Positions 43,731 through 51,357 of a stretch of DNA of 64,000 nucleotides are shown here, piece after piece (position 1 is the first letter of the stretch; each line of letters starts with the position of its first letter). The stretch comes from Candidatus Edwardsbacteria bacterium RifOxyA12_full_54_48. Lineage in GTDB: Bacteria > Edwardsbacteria > AC1 > EtOH8. The notes beneath the pieces are model-generated. The model did not search any database. It saw only the letters and a program-made list of their open reading frames with translations, and was not told the DNA's origin. Where the stretch lies: NCBI GenBank assembly GCA_001777915.1, contig MFFN01000004.1, forward strand, positions 62,001 to 126,000, read 5' to 3'. Position numbers and translations under genes: made by a program.

Positions 43731-43809
43731 CAGAAGCTGATTTATCTCGCAAAGACACAAAGGACACAAAGATTCAAATACCGATACTGCAACTCCAAAA
43801 TTTACCGCT

Positions 43810-44208
43810 ATGGATTCTTTTCAAATCTCCACCGCTTACCGCAGCCAGTTTATTGACATCACCAGCCAGGTGCAGAGGCTGGTCTCCGATATTAAGATCA
43901 CCGAAGGACGGTGTCACATCTGGGTGCCGCATACCACCGCCGGGCTGACCGTCAACGAGAATGCCGACCCTTCGGTGGTCGAGGATATACTAAGACAGCT
44001 GGACCGGATGGTTCCCTGGGAGAACCACTACCGGCACGGCGAGGGCAACTCGGCCGCCCACATCAAATCCAGCCTGCTGGGCTGCCAGCTGACGGTCATG
44101 ATCAAAGGCGGCCATCTGCAGCTGGGCACCTGGCAGGGCATCTATTTCTGCGAATTCGACGGCCCGCGCCAAAGGCAGGTGTGGGTGGAGATTTGTCCTA
44201 AAAGTTGA
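43810..44208 (+). CDS. YjbQ/UPF0047-family protein
   Basis: 132 residues, the exact size of the YjbQ family. Conserved features: HIWVPHTTAGLTVNENADPSVVEDI, HGEGNSAAHIKSSLLG and the C-terminal GTWQGIYFCEFDGPRQRQVWVE. The His, Asn, Glu and second His residues form a probable metal site. The family is a homotrimer; thiamin-phosphate synthase side activity has been reported for E. coli YjbQ, but the physiological role is unclear. It lies 79 bp after moxR; the gap contains an AAAGACACAAAGGACACAAAG tract. Confidence 0.93.
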   Translation: MDSFQISTAYRSQFIDITSQVQRLVSDIKITEGRCHIWVPHTTAGLTVNENADPSVVEDILRQLDRMVPWENHYRHGEGNSAAHIKSSLLGCQLTVMIKGGHLQLGTWQGIYFCEFDGPRQRQVWVEICPKS

Positions 44209-44377
44209 GATGACAATGGCACACGGATCTGCACGGATAGATTCTTTTGGAAAAGACACATAATTGTTATAATGAACTGCCTAAATCTGCGGGAATCGTC
44301 CGGCGCCACAGTCTGCCACAATATAAGACGGCTATGGACGACGGCGTCCGTGTCCCAAAAACATCCCTAAATATTTC

Positions 44378-44406
44378 TTGACAATGCTATTCACTTATCA
44401 TATACT
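44378..44406 (+). promoter_or_regulatory. Promoter of the REC-DUF4388 gene (leaderless)
   Basis: TTGACA (44378-44383), 17 bp, TATACT (44401-44406). The ATG at 44416 begins only 10 bases after the -10 box, leaving about 0-4 bases of leader and no room for a Shine-Dalgarno. Confidence 0.78.
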
Positions 44407-44415
44407 ATTTCTACT

Positions 44416-45054
44416 ATGAGCAGTTACAAAGTGTTAGTGGCCGATGACGAGCCGAATATCGTTAAGATCATGGAGTTCGAGCTCAAGAAGAGCGGCTACC
44501 AGGTGACTACCGCCTTTGACGGACAGGAAGCCCTGGAGCTCATTAAAAACAATCCTCCGGATCTGATCCTGTCGGACATCATGATGCCCAATATGGACGG
44601 CTACGAGCTGTGCCGCGAGGTCAAAAAGGACCCCAACTTGCGGGGCATCCCGTTCATTTTCCTGACCGCCAAGACCGGCTTGGAGAACCGCATTCAGGGC
44701 TACGTGTTGGGCGCCACCAAGTACATAACCAAGCCCTGCGCCCGGCAGGAACTGCTGAAGACCATAGACATGCGCCTGCGGCTGGCCGAGGAGGCCAAGA
44801 AGCTTTTTGAGCAGAAGGCCAGGACCTTCCAGGGAGACCTCTCCATCATCTCGGTGTTCAGCCTGATTGACATGTTCTCCATCGGAGGATGGAGCGGATC
44901 TATAGAGATGACCAGCCCGGACGGCAAGAAAGGCCGGATAGACATAACCGATGCCATGCTCACCAAATACACTTTGGAGGGGCAGTCCGGTGATGAGATA
45001 TTGCCCCTGTTGCTGTCCTGGACCCAGGGAAAATTTACCGCCGAGAGATTTTAA
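44416..45054 (+). CDS. Response regulator: REC receiver plus DUF4388 output domain
   Basis: 212 residues. Receiver with acidic pocket DDE (about 10-12), phospho-acceptor Asp in LILSDIMMPNMDG (about 55), Thr in IFLTAKTG and Lys in YITKP. After an alpha-helical linker (LRLAEEAKKLFEQKA) comes a DUF4388 (PATAN-like) domain: FQGDLSIISVFSLIDMFSIG, GSIEMTSPDGKKGRIDITDAM. DUF4388 is common in deltaproteobacterial and cyanobacterial signalling and binds protein partners rather than DNA. No kinase gene adjoins; the one at 59222 has its own partner regulator. Promoter spacing predicts a leaderless mRNA. Confidence 0.92.
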   Translation: MSSYKVLVADDEPNIVKIMEFELKKSGYQVTTAFDGQEALELIKNNPPDLILSDIMMPNMDGYELCREVKKDPNLRGIPFIFLTAKTGLENRIQGYVLGATKYITKPCARQELLKTIDMRLRLAEEAKKLFEQKARTFQGDLSIISVFSLIDMFSIGGWSGSIEMTSPDGKKGRIDITDAMLTKYTLEGQSGDEILPLLLSWTQGKFTAERF

Positions 45055-45078
45055 AAACCCGCCGAACCGGCGGGTTTT
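45054..45078 (+). terminator. Terminator of the REC-DUF4388 gene
   Basis: AAAACCCGCC-GAACC-GGCGGGTTTT, a 10-bp stem starting at the stop codon, with short T-run. Confidence 0.88.
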
Positions 45079-45198
45079 ATATTAAGTAGGCACCGGTTCA
45101 TTTCAGCCCCAAGACCACCGAAATATATACCCATGTGTCGAAGCAAAGCCTTGGCAAAATAATCAGCCCGTTACAGACTGAAAATAAAGAAAAAATGA

Positions 45199-45227
45199 TT
45201 GACTTGCACTTTTTCAAAAGCTATAAT
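45199..45227 (+). promoter_or_regulatory. Promoter reading into the cassette-like region
   Basis: TTGACT (45199-45204), 17 bp, TATAAT (45222-45227). The next ATG gene start is over 170 bases away, so the leader would cross the attC-like site at 45244-45327. An 8-bp dyad AGGTGCGT (45233-45240) / ACGCACCT (45266-45273) at the expected 5' end could fold. Apart from these sites, 45079-45399 shows no gene. Confidence 0.68.
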
Positions 45228-45243
45228 TGACTAGGTGCGTTAA

Positions 45244-45327
45244 GCTAACCACTGGTTGGGGGTATACGCACCTTCTAAAGGCATCCAAAACCAAAAATAC
45301 ACGCACTTTGCAAAGCCAATAGTTAGC
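45244..45327 (+). mobile_element. attC-like site, upstream side of cassette (weaker)
   Basis: Terminal GCTAAC (45244-45249) and GTTAGC (45322-45327) are perfectly complementary. After 3-base spacers, TGGTT and AGCCA can pair with one wobble. This gives the R''-L''/L'-R' arrangement of integron attC sites, 84 bases long. The internal pairing is short, so support is moderate. Confidence 0.45.
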
Positions 45328-45399
45328 GGTGATTATAAAAAAGCCAAGAATACTTTATGGAATTTAATAGACAAATGCATCCTTTAAATGGAAAACAAA

Positions 45400-45741
45400 A
45401 TGAAAAAACTAACAGTTGCAATATTGTTTCTTGTGTGCTTCACATTGACTGGATGTTCACAAAAAGAAACAACAGAAAAAGAAATTAATACAGTAAACAA
45501 AACTGTGCAAGACACAATTAGTGTGGGATGGCCTAATGATATTAACGGACTAATCGACCATTTAAACACTTGGTATAAAGATGAGTTAGACGCTTATGAA
45601 CGTCCTAATGCTTATCCCAATCTTGCAACTAGCGGTGAAACCAATGGATGGGTTGAGGAGCATAAAAGGATGCTCAAAGAATTAGGAGCAAACGTTTTTT
45701 GGAATAAAGAAAAGAAGCGATACGAATTAGTGAAGAAATAA
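45400..45741 (+). CDS. AT-rich lipoprotein on a putative integron cassette
   Basis: 113 residues from ATG 45400 (GGA 7-10 bp upstream); an ATG four codons earlier at 45388 is possible. Lipoprotein signal (MKKLTVAILFLVCFTLTGC), a charged spacer, then SVGWPNDINGLIDHLNTWYKDELDAYERPNAYPNLAT and an end like LGANVFWNKEKKRYELVKK. No family recognised. Base composition and codon use are far more AT-rich than the genes on either side. The stop lies 5 bases before an attC-like site, the classic layout of a gene cassette. Confidence 0.7.
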   Translation: MKKLTVAILFLVCFTLTGCSQKETTEKEINTVNKTVQDTISVGWPNDINGLIDHLNTWYKDELDAYERPNAYPNLATSGETNGWVEEHKRMLKELGANVFWNKEKKRYELVKK

Positions 45742-45746
45742 CTACC

Positions 45747-45876
45747 GCTAACACGGCATCAGAAAAAACGCTGGTGCATTGCGTATTTATACAAAATCAC
45801 TGTCTTTAAACTTCATTAATGGCGGATAATGAAACGCGGCAAAAACCCGTGCTATTTCTATGCCAAACACGTTAGC
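45747..45876 (+). mobile_element. attC-like recombination site, downstream side of cassette
   Basis: GCTAAC (45747-45752) pairs with GTTAGC (45871-45876). Inside, GGCAT-C-AGAAA (45755-45765) pairs with TTTCT-ATGCC (45855-45864), leaving one unpaired C. Such an extrahelical base in an otherwise paired L''/L' stem is a hallmark of attC sites. Total length 130 bases, in the long-attC range. No integrase gene is in the window. Confidence 0.6.
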
Positions 45877-45943
45877 AGCCATTAACGGGAATATGCGTTT
45901 TATAGCCAACCCAAATAAATAACACCGCCACCATTTTCTATCT

Positions 45944-46029
45944 GGATTCCCAATCAAGTCGGGAATGACAATATAGCCGTAATGCGCCTATGGAGAGGAA
46001 TGATCCGCCTACGCTAAAGCTGCGGCGGA
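45944..46029. repeat. Two further interspersed inverted repeats
   Basis: GGATTCCCAATC...GTCGGGAATGAC (45944-45969, ATTCCC family) and TCCGCC-TACGCTAAAGCTGC-GGCGGA (46004-46029). The 220-bp stretch after the attC-like site shows no gene. Confidence 0.65.
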
Positions 46030-46085
46030 CAAGCACTCAAACTGAAACGACCATACGGGTGCAAGGATATTTGCCCTGCATGAAG

Positions 46086-46109
46086 AAGCCCCCGCCTAAG
46101 CGGGGGCTT
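46086..46109 (-). terminator. Hairpin AAGCCCCCGC / GCGGGGGCTT, fourth copy
   Basis: Same stem as at 4920, 5615 and 5908. It overlaps the last codons and stop of the radical SAM gene on the minus strand, so termination would be immediate. Confidence 0.65.
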
Positions 46110-47013
46110 TCTCGTATTCCGGCATTCTGGCCGTGAATTTTCTCACCATCTGCCCGCAGTTGCTGCCGATGAAATTTTCCTCCATGTTGCCCACCGATTC
46201 TATCACCTCATATCCCAATTTTACAAACTCACCGGCTTTTCCTTTCACCATTCCGTGAGCCTCATTTGATTCCTCAAGGCATTGCAGTTTGTTGCTGTTG
46301 GCCGTGGCCGTGGGATTAAGCGGCGTAAGCTTAATGGCAAATATTTCCGGATCGAAATAATTGGTTATCCGATCTGCTTCCACCGGGATCCCCGGCGATA
46401 GGGCGAAATTTAAGGACGGCTTGCGGCTGCCGGGACGGTAAAACCTTCTTCCGAAAGCGGCCATTTGCGGCCAGCTCATTTTGGGATAGGGTATCAGTTT
46501 ATCCCGCATTTCCAAGTCGGTGGTGTTCATGGAGAACTGCAGTTGCATATCAGAGAACCTCTGCGAGACATTCAATAATGATTCGAACCACTTATCCCGG
46601 CCGGCCGGAGCCATGGTGGCAATGCAAGGCATGGCAGCAGGATGGTTATCGGCCAGCCAATGGATGACGTCTATCACCGCATCGTTTAAAGCCGGTTCGC
46701 CCATCCGGGCAAACTGTATTTTCAGTTTTTGGCACCTTTGGGGATCCAGATCCCGGTTCTCCGATAACACGTGCTCTATCTGGCTTCTGATCTCGGGCAG
46801 CGATAGATTTCCCATGAAATCGCCCCCGGCATCGCACATCAGGCATCCCACCGGACAGCCGAACTGGCTGGAGACCACTATCACCCATTTTTTGTCCCGT
46901 CCCACGGCCGCCGGTTCGCACGAATCAACGAACTCGAGCATCCGACCGTTTTCCGACTCGGCCAAATAGACCACCGCCAGGTCCTTTCTTCCGTTCCTCC
47001 CCAGTATCTTCAT
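46096..47013 (-). CDS. RlmN/Cfr-like radical SAM protein lacking the N-terminal domain
   Basis: 305 residues. Radical SAM cluster CPVGCLMC (C-x3-C-x2-C, about 53-60) in the context VVSSQFGCPVGCLMCDAGG, typical of RlmN/Cfr methyl synthases (SSQxGCxxxCxFC). ARMGEPALN matches their GMGEPLLN motif, and the C-terminal NCGQM matches the catalytic-Cys ACGQL motif. It lacks the about 90-residue N-terminal RNA-binding domain of RlmN, so the substrate may not be 23S rRNA. GGAAGG precedes ATG 47013. The start overlaps the flavoprotein stop (ATGA), so the two are coupled. Confidence 0.85.
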   Translation of the reverse strand: MKILGRNGRKDLAVVYLAESENGRMLEFVDSCEPAAVGRDKKWVIVVSSQFGCPVGCLMCDAGGDFMGNLSLPEIRSQIEHVLSENRDLDPQRCQKLKIQFARMGEPALNDAVIDVIHWLADNHPAAMPCIATMAPAGRDKWFESLLNVSQRFSDMQLQFSMNTTDLEMRDKLIPYPKMSWPQMAAFGRRFYRPGSRKPSLNFALSPGIPVEADRITNYFDPEIFAIKLTPLNPTATANSNKLQCLEESNEAHGMVKGKAGEFVKLGYEVIESVGNMEENFIGSNCGQMVRKFTARMPEYEKAPA

Positions 47014-47897
47014 CTGTCCTTCCTTATATATTCATATGCTTCTATTGTCATTTTTATGCCGTCGCCGAAGGCGATGGCCGCCTGCTTTATTTTTGGGTGT
47101 GCTGCATCCCCGGCCAGAAAAAGACCGGCGTTCAGATATTGCCGGGCGCTGGGGGTTAAATCAGGAAGATTTCTTATACTGCCGATAGCCGTCAGACAAT
47201 GATTGAATATCTCATGAACAGCCTGGCCGGACACTGATAGAGTCGCTTCTATCCCGCCCCTGCCATCGGCCAACTTTAGAATTTCCGTTTCGTATTTAAC
47301 CCGTATCCCCAATTTCACGGCTTCCCCCCGCAGGGAATCGAAAACCCTGTCGGTTTTCGCCCTGATGGCCATGGTGACCTCAAAACCTTTCTCTGCCAGA
47401 CTGCAGGCCTGGTCGAAGGCCACCTCGCCGCCGCCGATCACCAATACCTTTTCTTTTCGCTTTCCCAGTGGGATATCCGTCCACCGGTAAAATATTTTTT
47501 TGCCCTCTAATTCCTGAGGCGCTATTTTCCTGCCGAGTTTTTTGGGCATCAGTCCGGTGGCCAATATTACCGCCCTGGTCTGATATCGCTTTTTACCGGC
47601 GTCAACTATAAAGACCCTCCGGTTAATTTCAATTGAAGAAACCAAGCCGGGAATTCTATTGACCCCGCTTTGCCGGGACTGAGCAATCAGCGAACGATAC
47701 AGCTCGGGCCCTGACTGACCGCCAGCACCGGCCAGGGGGAAATTCTCCACCCTTCGGGCCAACAGCAATCGGCTTTGCGGCTCTTTCCTTTCGATGATCG
47801 CATGCTCCATCCCCAAATGCGCCGCCTGGATCCCGGCGCCCAGGCCCGCTGACCCTGCCCCGATGATGAGTAAGTCGTATGTTTTTTTATTTCTCAT
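47010..47897 (-). CDS. Thioredoxin-reductase-like FAD/NAD(P) oxidoreductase without CxxC
   Basis: 295 residues from ATG 47897. Two dinucleotide folds: GAGSAGLGAGIQAAHLG near the N-terminus and IGGGEVAFDQACSLAEKG in the middle, then GLFLAGDAAHP near the end. No CxxC redox pair is visible, so it is not a classical thioredoxin reductase; ferredoxin reductase or bacillithiol-reductase-like roles are possible. Its start overlaps the isochorismatase stop (ATGA), and its stop overlaps the radical SAM start. It might supply electrons to the radical SAM enzyme, which is inference. A longer start through the repeat (47924) is rejected. Confidence 0.86.
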   Translation of the reverse strand: MRNKKTYDLLIIGAGSAGLGAGIQAAHLGMEHAIIERKEPQSRLLLARRVENFPLAGAGGQSGPELYRSLIAQSRQSGVNRIPGLVSSIEINRRVFIVDAGKKRYQTRAVILATGLMPKKLGRKIAPQELEGKKIFYRWTDIPLGKRKEKVLVIGGGEVAFDQACSLAEKGFEVTMAIRAKTDRVFDSLRGEAVKLGIRVKYETEILKLADGRGGIEATLSVSGQAVHEIFNHCLTAIGSIRNLPDLTPSARQYLNAGLFLAGDAAHPKIKQAAIAFGDGIKMTIEAYEYIRKDR

Positions 47898-48475
47898 GGA
47901 TTCCCGACTCCTCGGGAATGACATTCCTTTTTCTCCAATGATTTGCGAAATTCCTGAAAATTACACGTCCGACAAAAGCCATGCTTTAATGCGAGAAGCG
48001 CAGCCCGGTGATATTCTTTGCTCTTGGAACAGCAGGCATCTGTTATTATCGTTGCCCGGTAGCCCAGCATGAAACCGTGTCGCACGGTGGTATCCACGCA
48101 CAGATGGGTCATCACCCCGCAGATCACCAGATGGGTGATCTTTTCTTTTTTAAGCAGGGCGTCAAGTTTGGTCCTGAAGAAAGCCGAGAAATGTTCTTTT
48201 CTTATTTTCACTGCGCCCGGGACGACATCGATCCGGTCAAAATATTCGCTTTCCCATCCCGACGGCAGATGCTCCCAACGTTCGGCCATCAGGTTGCCGG
48301 GCTTTATTGGCGCAGTATGACTGGTATAGATGACCGGCCATTTATTCTTCCGGGCTGTTTCTATCAGCAGGTTGATCTTGGGCAGGATCTTTTTGCTGTC
48401 CGGCAGATAGGCCGGGGAGGTCTTATCAAAGAAGTAATTCTGACAGTCTATGACCAATAGTGCATATTTATTCAT
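47894..48475 (-). CDS. Isochorismatase-family hydrolase (nicotinamidase-like)
   Basis: 193 residues. Catalytic triad regions: Asp in LLVIDCQNYFF, Lys in IRKEHFSAFF, Cys in VMTHLCVDTTVRHG, with the cis-peptide GVMTHLC typical of the cysteine-hydrolase superfamily. Substrate unknown; nicotinamidase, carbamoylsarcosine amidohydrolase and others share the fold. The last nine or so residues (HSRGVGNP) and stop are encoded by an interspersed repeat, so the native C-terminus may have been extended by insertion. AAGGA lies 8 bp before ATG 48475. First gene of the overlapping trio. Confidence 0.9.
   Translation of the reverse strand: MNKYALLVIDCQNYFFDKTSPAYLPDSKKILPKINLLIETARKNKWPVIYTSHTAPIKPGNLMAERWEHLPSGWESEYFDRIDVVPGAVKIRKEHFSAFFRTKLDALLKKEKITHLVICGVMTHLCVDTTVRHGFMLGYRATIITDACCSKSKEYHRAALLALKHGFCRTCNFQEFRKSLEKKECHSRGVGNP
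47898..47922. repeat. ATTCCC repeat at a gene junction
   Basis: GGATTCCCGACTCCTCGGGAATGAC, immediately upstream of the flavoprotein ATG. On the minus strand it encodes the C-terminal tail of the isochorismatase-like protein and supplies GAGGAG and GGGA as possible ribosome sites for the next gene. Confidence 0.8.
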
Positions 48476-48508
48476 AAAATCTTCCTTTATCAGACGTATT
48501 CAACGCCT

Positions 48509-48679
48509 GTCATTCCCGCGAAGGCGGGAATCCAAGAAGCATCCGGCCAAACAAAAAAACCCAGGCCGCAGATGCGGTCTGGGTGGCTTGAAAAGCCTAG
48601 TGCATGACCGAAATTTAAATCATTTTATTCCGACGCCAATTGGCCCTTTGATCTGGATTCCCGCCTTCGCGGGAATGAC
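48509..48679. repeat. Inverted pair of ATTCCC repeats flanking a terminator
   Basis: GTCATTCCCGCG...GCGGGAATCC (48509-48533) and its reverse orientation GGATTCCCGC...GCGGGAATGAC (48655-48679) enclose 120 bp that hold the mce terminator. The whole 171-bp segment could fold as one large stem or be a small mobile unit. Confidence 0.65.
48553..48583 (-). terminator. Terminator of the methylmalonyl-CoA operon
   Basis: CCCAGRCCGC / GCGGYCTGGG 10-bp stem with ATCT loop and T7 on the minus strand. Confidence 0.9.
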
Positions 48680-48690
48680 CCTCTGGTTGA

Positions 48691-49095
48691 TTAATGGCCT
48701 TCGGAAAGCTCCAGCAGAACCCCCTTGGTGGACTTGGGATGGACGAATGCGATCCTGTGGCCGCCGGCCCCCACCCGGGGAACCTTGTCTATCAGTTGAT
48801 AGCCCTTGGCGGTCAGCTCCTCCAGGGCCTTTTCGATGTTATCCACCTTGAGGGCCAGGTGATGGATGCCCTCGCCCTTGGCCTCGATGAACTTGGCGAT
48901 GTTGCCGTCCGGCGCGGTGGACTCCAGCAATTCCACCCGGCTGTCACCCACCGGGATGAAGGCCACTTTGACCTTCTGGCTCTCCACCGTCTCGATTGCT
49001 TCCAGCGCCAGGCCTAAACCCTCGGTGTAAAATTTCTGGGCCTCTTCGAGATTTTTGACGGCGATGCCGATATGATCGATCCCTTTGATATGCAT
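48691..49095 (-). CDS. mce: Methylmalonyl-CoA epimerase
   Basis: 134 residues, standard size. Vicinal oxygen chelate fold with metal ligands His8 (GIDHIGIAV), Glu of SRVELLEST, His of GIHHLALKV and the C-terminal Glu of GVLLELSE. Interconverts (2R)- and (2S)-methylmalonyl-CoA, linking the carboxyltransferase at 28599 with the mutase. Last gene of the mutase operon, 30 bp after mscS. GAGC lies near ATG 49095, a weak Shine-Dalgarno. Confidence 0.96.
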   Translation of the reverse strand: MHIKGIDHIGIAVKNLEEAQKFYTEGLGLALEAIETVESQKVKVAFIPVGDSRVELLESTAPDGNIAKFIEAKGEGIHHLALKVDNIEKALEELTAKGYQLIDKVPRVGAGGHRIAFVHPKSTKGVLLELSEGH

Positions 49096-49125
49096 GCGAT
49101 GCTCCAGTTTTTAATTTTAAATACT

Positions 49126-50184
49126 TTATTTTTTATTTACAAACAGGGTCTGGGTGGGATAGGCGAATTCGATCTTCTTTTTAGCGAAGGCCTCCATGAT
49201 GGCCAGGTTGATCTGCTGCTGAGTATCCATGTATTTCAGGTAATCCCCGCCCTCCACATAATAGACGACCTCGAAGTTAAGGCTGAAATCCCCGTAGGAG
49301 GCAAAGTGCGCCCGGTCGAAGATGGCACAGGGAATATTTTTAATGATCCCCCCTATGATGCCCGGTATCTCCTTGACCTTTGCCGCCGGAGTGTCGTAGG
49401 TAATCCCGATCTTGAACACCACCCGGCGGTTGATCATCCGCTTGTAATTGCGCAGGCGGGAATTGGTCAGGTCGGTATTGGCAAATATCAGTTGTTCGCC
49501 GCCCAAGCTGCGGACCCTGGTGCTCTTGATGCCGATGTGCTCCACCGTGCCCTGAAATTCTCCCACTATCACGAAGTCCCCGATCTCGAACGGCCGGTCG
49601 AAGAAGATGGAAAAATAGCTGAACAGGTCCCCCAGCACCTTTTGGGCGGCAAAAGCTAATGCCAGACCGCCGATGCCCAACCCGGCCACCAGGGCCGAGA
49701 CCTTGACTCCGAAGTTGTCCAACAGGATTACCAGGGCCAGGATCCAGACCACCAGCTTGAGGATGGTCAGTATTCCCCGGTAGGCCGTGTTCTGAGAGGA
49801 ATCCGCCCCACCCCGCTTCTTCCAATAGGCCTCAACGGAATAAACCGCCAGGGACAGAATGAACTTGGCCGCCAAGCATGTCAGAACAATGGCTCCGGCA
49901 ATGTTGATGGCCCTGTGCGCCATGGGAACGACATTGAGATTCTGAATACTCAGGTACACCGCCCCCAGGTAAAGCAGGGGGACGATCCTTTTATCGATGG
50001 CTTCAACCAGGCGGTCATCGAAATGGCTCTCGGTCCGGGCGGTAATTTTCTTCAGCCGGTGGATCACTATGAGATCAGCGATTTTAATTACAACAACTGA
50101 GCCGATCAAAATAGCCAGGCTGATCAGATAATCCGCAACCTGATTGTTGAAATAACTCAGTTCTATAAGCTCCCTGATCATCAT
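49126..50184 (-). CDS. MscS-family mechanosensitive channel
   Basis: 352 residues. Several N-terminal helices, then the pore-lining TM3 with Gly/Ala pattern (VSALVAGLGIGGLALAFAAQKVLGDLFS) and the beta domain FEIGDFVIVGEFQGTVEHIGIKSTRVRSLGGEQLIFANTDL, an MscS hallmark. Releases solutes under membrane tension. It sits between meaB and mce in the same direction (78 and 30 bp gaps), so it seems to belong to the methylmalonyl-CoA operon, an odd partnership. ATG 50184 and 50181 are both possible; the second has better spacing from GGGGG. Confidence 0.93.
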   Translation of the reverse strand: MMIRELIELSYFNNQVADYLISLAILIGSVVVIKIADLIVIHRLKKITARTESHFDDRLVEAIDKRIVPLLYLGAVYLSIQNLNVVPMAHRAINIAGAIVLTCLAAKFILSLAVYSVEAYWKKRGGADSSQNTAYRGILTILKLVVWILALVILLDNFGVKVSALVAGLGIGGLALAFAAQKVLGDLFSYFSIFFDRPFEIGDFVIVGEFQGTVEHIGIKSTRVRSLGGEQLIFANTDLTNSRLRNYKRMINRRVVFKIGITYDTPAAKVKEIPGIIGGIIKNIPCAIFDRAHFASYGDFSLNFEVVYYVEGGDYLKYMDTQQQINLAIMEAFAKKKIEFAYPTQTLFVNKK

Positions 50185-50262
50185 CCCCCTTTTCTATTGC
50201 CAGACATTTTTCCGGAATTTGTCCTGGTCTGGCACACATTCCTAAAACAATAGGGCTTTGGC

Positions 50263-51252
50263 CTAGCCGCCTCCGTCGGCCCCCTGTCCCCACTTATCCC
50301 ACATGGTCTCCAGCTCCAGTTCCCTCAATGCCTCCCGGGCGACGGTATGGGGATCTATGAACTTTAAATAGACCTCCTCGATGTTGTCCCTGGTGGTAAT
50401 ATCCTTGGTCATTTTTTCATGAGCCCACTTATCCAGTTGATTCAGGATCAAGGTATGGACCTCGGTGACGGCCCGGTTTCTCCGGCGGATCTCGAACTTG
50501 CCGCTGTCGTGAAGATACTTCTTGTGCTGTTCGATGGATTGGGCCAGCTCCCCGATGCCGATATTATCCTTGGCGGTGACTTTTAGGATCGGCGGCACGA
50601 AATCGTCCTCATTCATATCCCAGGTCGACAGCAGTTGTTCGATGGCCATAACACTTTTTTCCACCCCGTCACGGTCGGCCTTATTTACCACAAATATATC
50701 GGCGATCTCCATGGTGCCGGCCTTCAGCACCTGGATATCATCACCTAGACCCGGCACGGTTACCAGGACCGTGGTGTCCACCTGGCTGGCCACTTCGATC
50801 TCGGATTGGCCTATCCCCACCGTCTCGAAGATTATCATATCATAACCGGCCGCATCCAGGATCTTGGCGGAATCGGCCGTGGCCACAGCCAATCCTCCCA
50901 GATGCCCCCGGCTGCCCATGGAACGAATGAACACCCCGCTGTCGGTAGCGTGGGCCTGCATTCTTACCCGGTCACCCAAAAGGGCGCCGCCGGTGAAGGT
51001 GCTGGAAGGATCTATCCCGATAATGGCCACCTTTAAGCCCAGCTTCCGGTAATAAGCGATCATTCTGTCAACCAGGGTGGATTTCCCCCCACCGGGAGGG
51101 CCGGTGATGCCCACTACATAGGCTTGCCCGGTATGGGGATATAAGGATCTCAAAAGTTCGACAGCCTGGTAATCCTCGTTTTCAGCCAAAGTTATCGCTC
51201 TGGCTATCGAGCGGATATCCCCGGCTAGTATTTTTTGAACCAAGTTCTTCAC
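50263..51252 (-). CDS. meaB: MeaB/ArgK G-protein chaperone of methylmalonyl-CoA mutase
   Basis: 329 residues. G1 loop GPPGGGKST (about 52), switch region GDRVRMQAHATDSGVFIRS, DxxG-like ETVGIGQSE, and NKAD guanine-specificity motif VVNKADRDG. MeaB gates cobalamin loading and rescues the mutase with GTP hydrolysis. Start is GTG 51252 with no clear Shine-Dalgarno. A separate candidate promoter lies at 51282-51310. Follows the B12 subunit gene by 105 bp. Confidence 0.96.
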   Translation of the reverse strand: MKNLVQKILAGDIRSIARAITLAENEDYQAVELLRSLYPHTGQAYVVGITGPPGGGKSTLVDRMIAYYRKLGLKVAIIGIDPSSTFTGGALLGDRVRMQAHATDSGVFIRSMGSRGHLGGLAVATADSAKILDAAGYDMIIFETVGIGQSEIEVASQVDTTVLVTVPGLGDDIQVLKAGTMEIADIFVVNKADRDGVEKSVMAIEQLLSTWDMNEDDFVPPILKVTAKDNIGIGELAQSIEQHKKYLHDSGKFEIRRRNRAVTEVHTLILNQLDKWAHEKMTKDITTRDNIEEVYLKFIDPHTVAREALRELELETMWDKWGQGADGGG

Positions 51253-51281
51253 ACGTTTTTATAAAATTAATTGTTTTAAAA

Positions 51282-51310
51282 AGTATAAATCTCTTTGCGC
51301 CATTTACCAA
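51282..51310 (-). promoter_or_regulatory. Candidate internal promoter for meaB
   Basis: Minus strand TTGGTA (51310-51305), 17 bp, TATACT (51287-51282), 29 bases before the GTG start. Confidence 0.55.
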
Positions 51311-51357
51311 GTGCGGCCCGATGATGTATATCAATGATTAAAAACACATTCACTGAA

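Noticed and set aside
47898-47924. Start of the flavoprotein at 47924 (MSFPRSRES...)
   Set aside because: Again repeat-encoded; the conserved N-terminus begins at the ATG at 47897.
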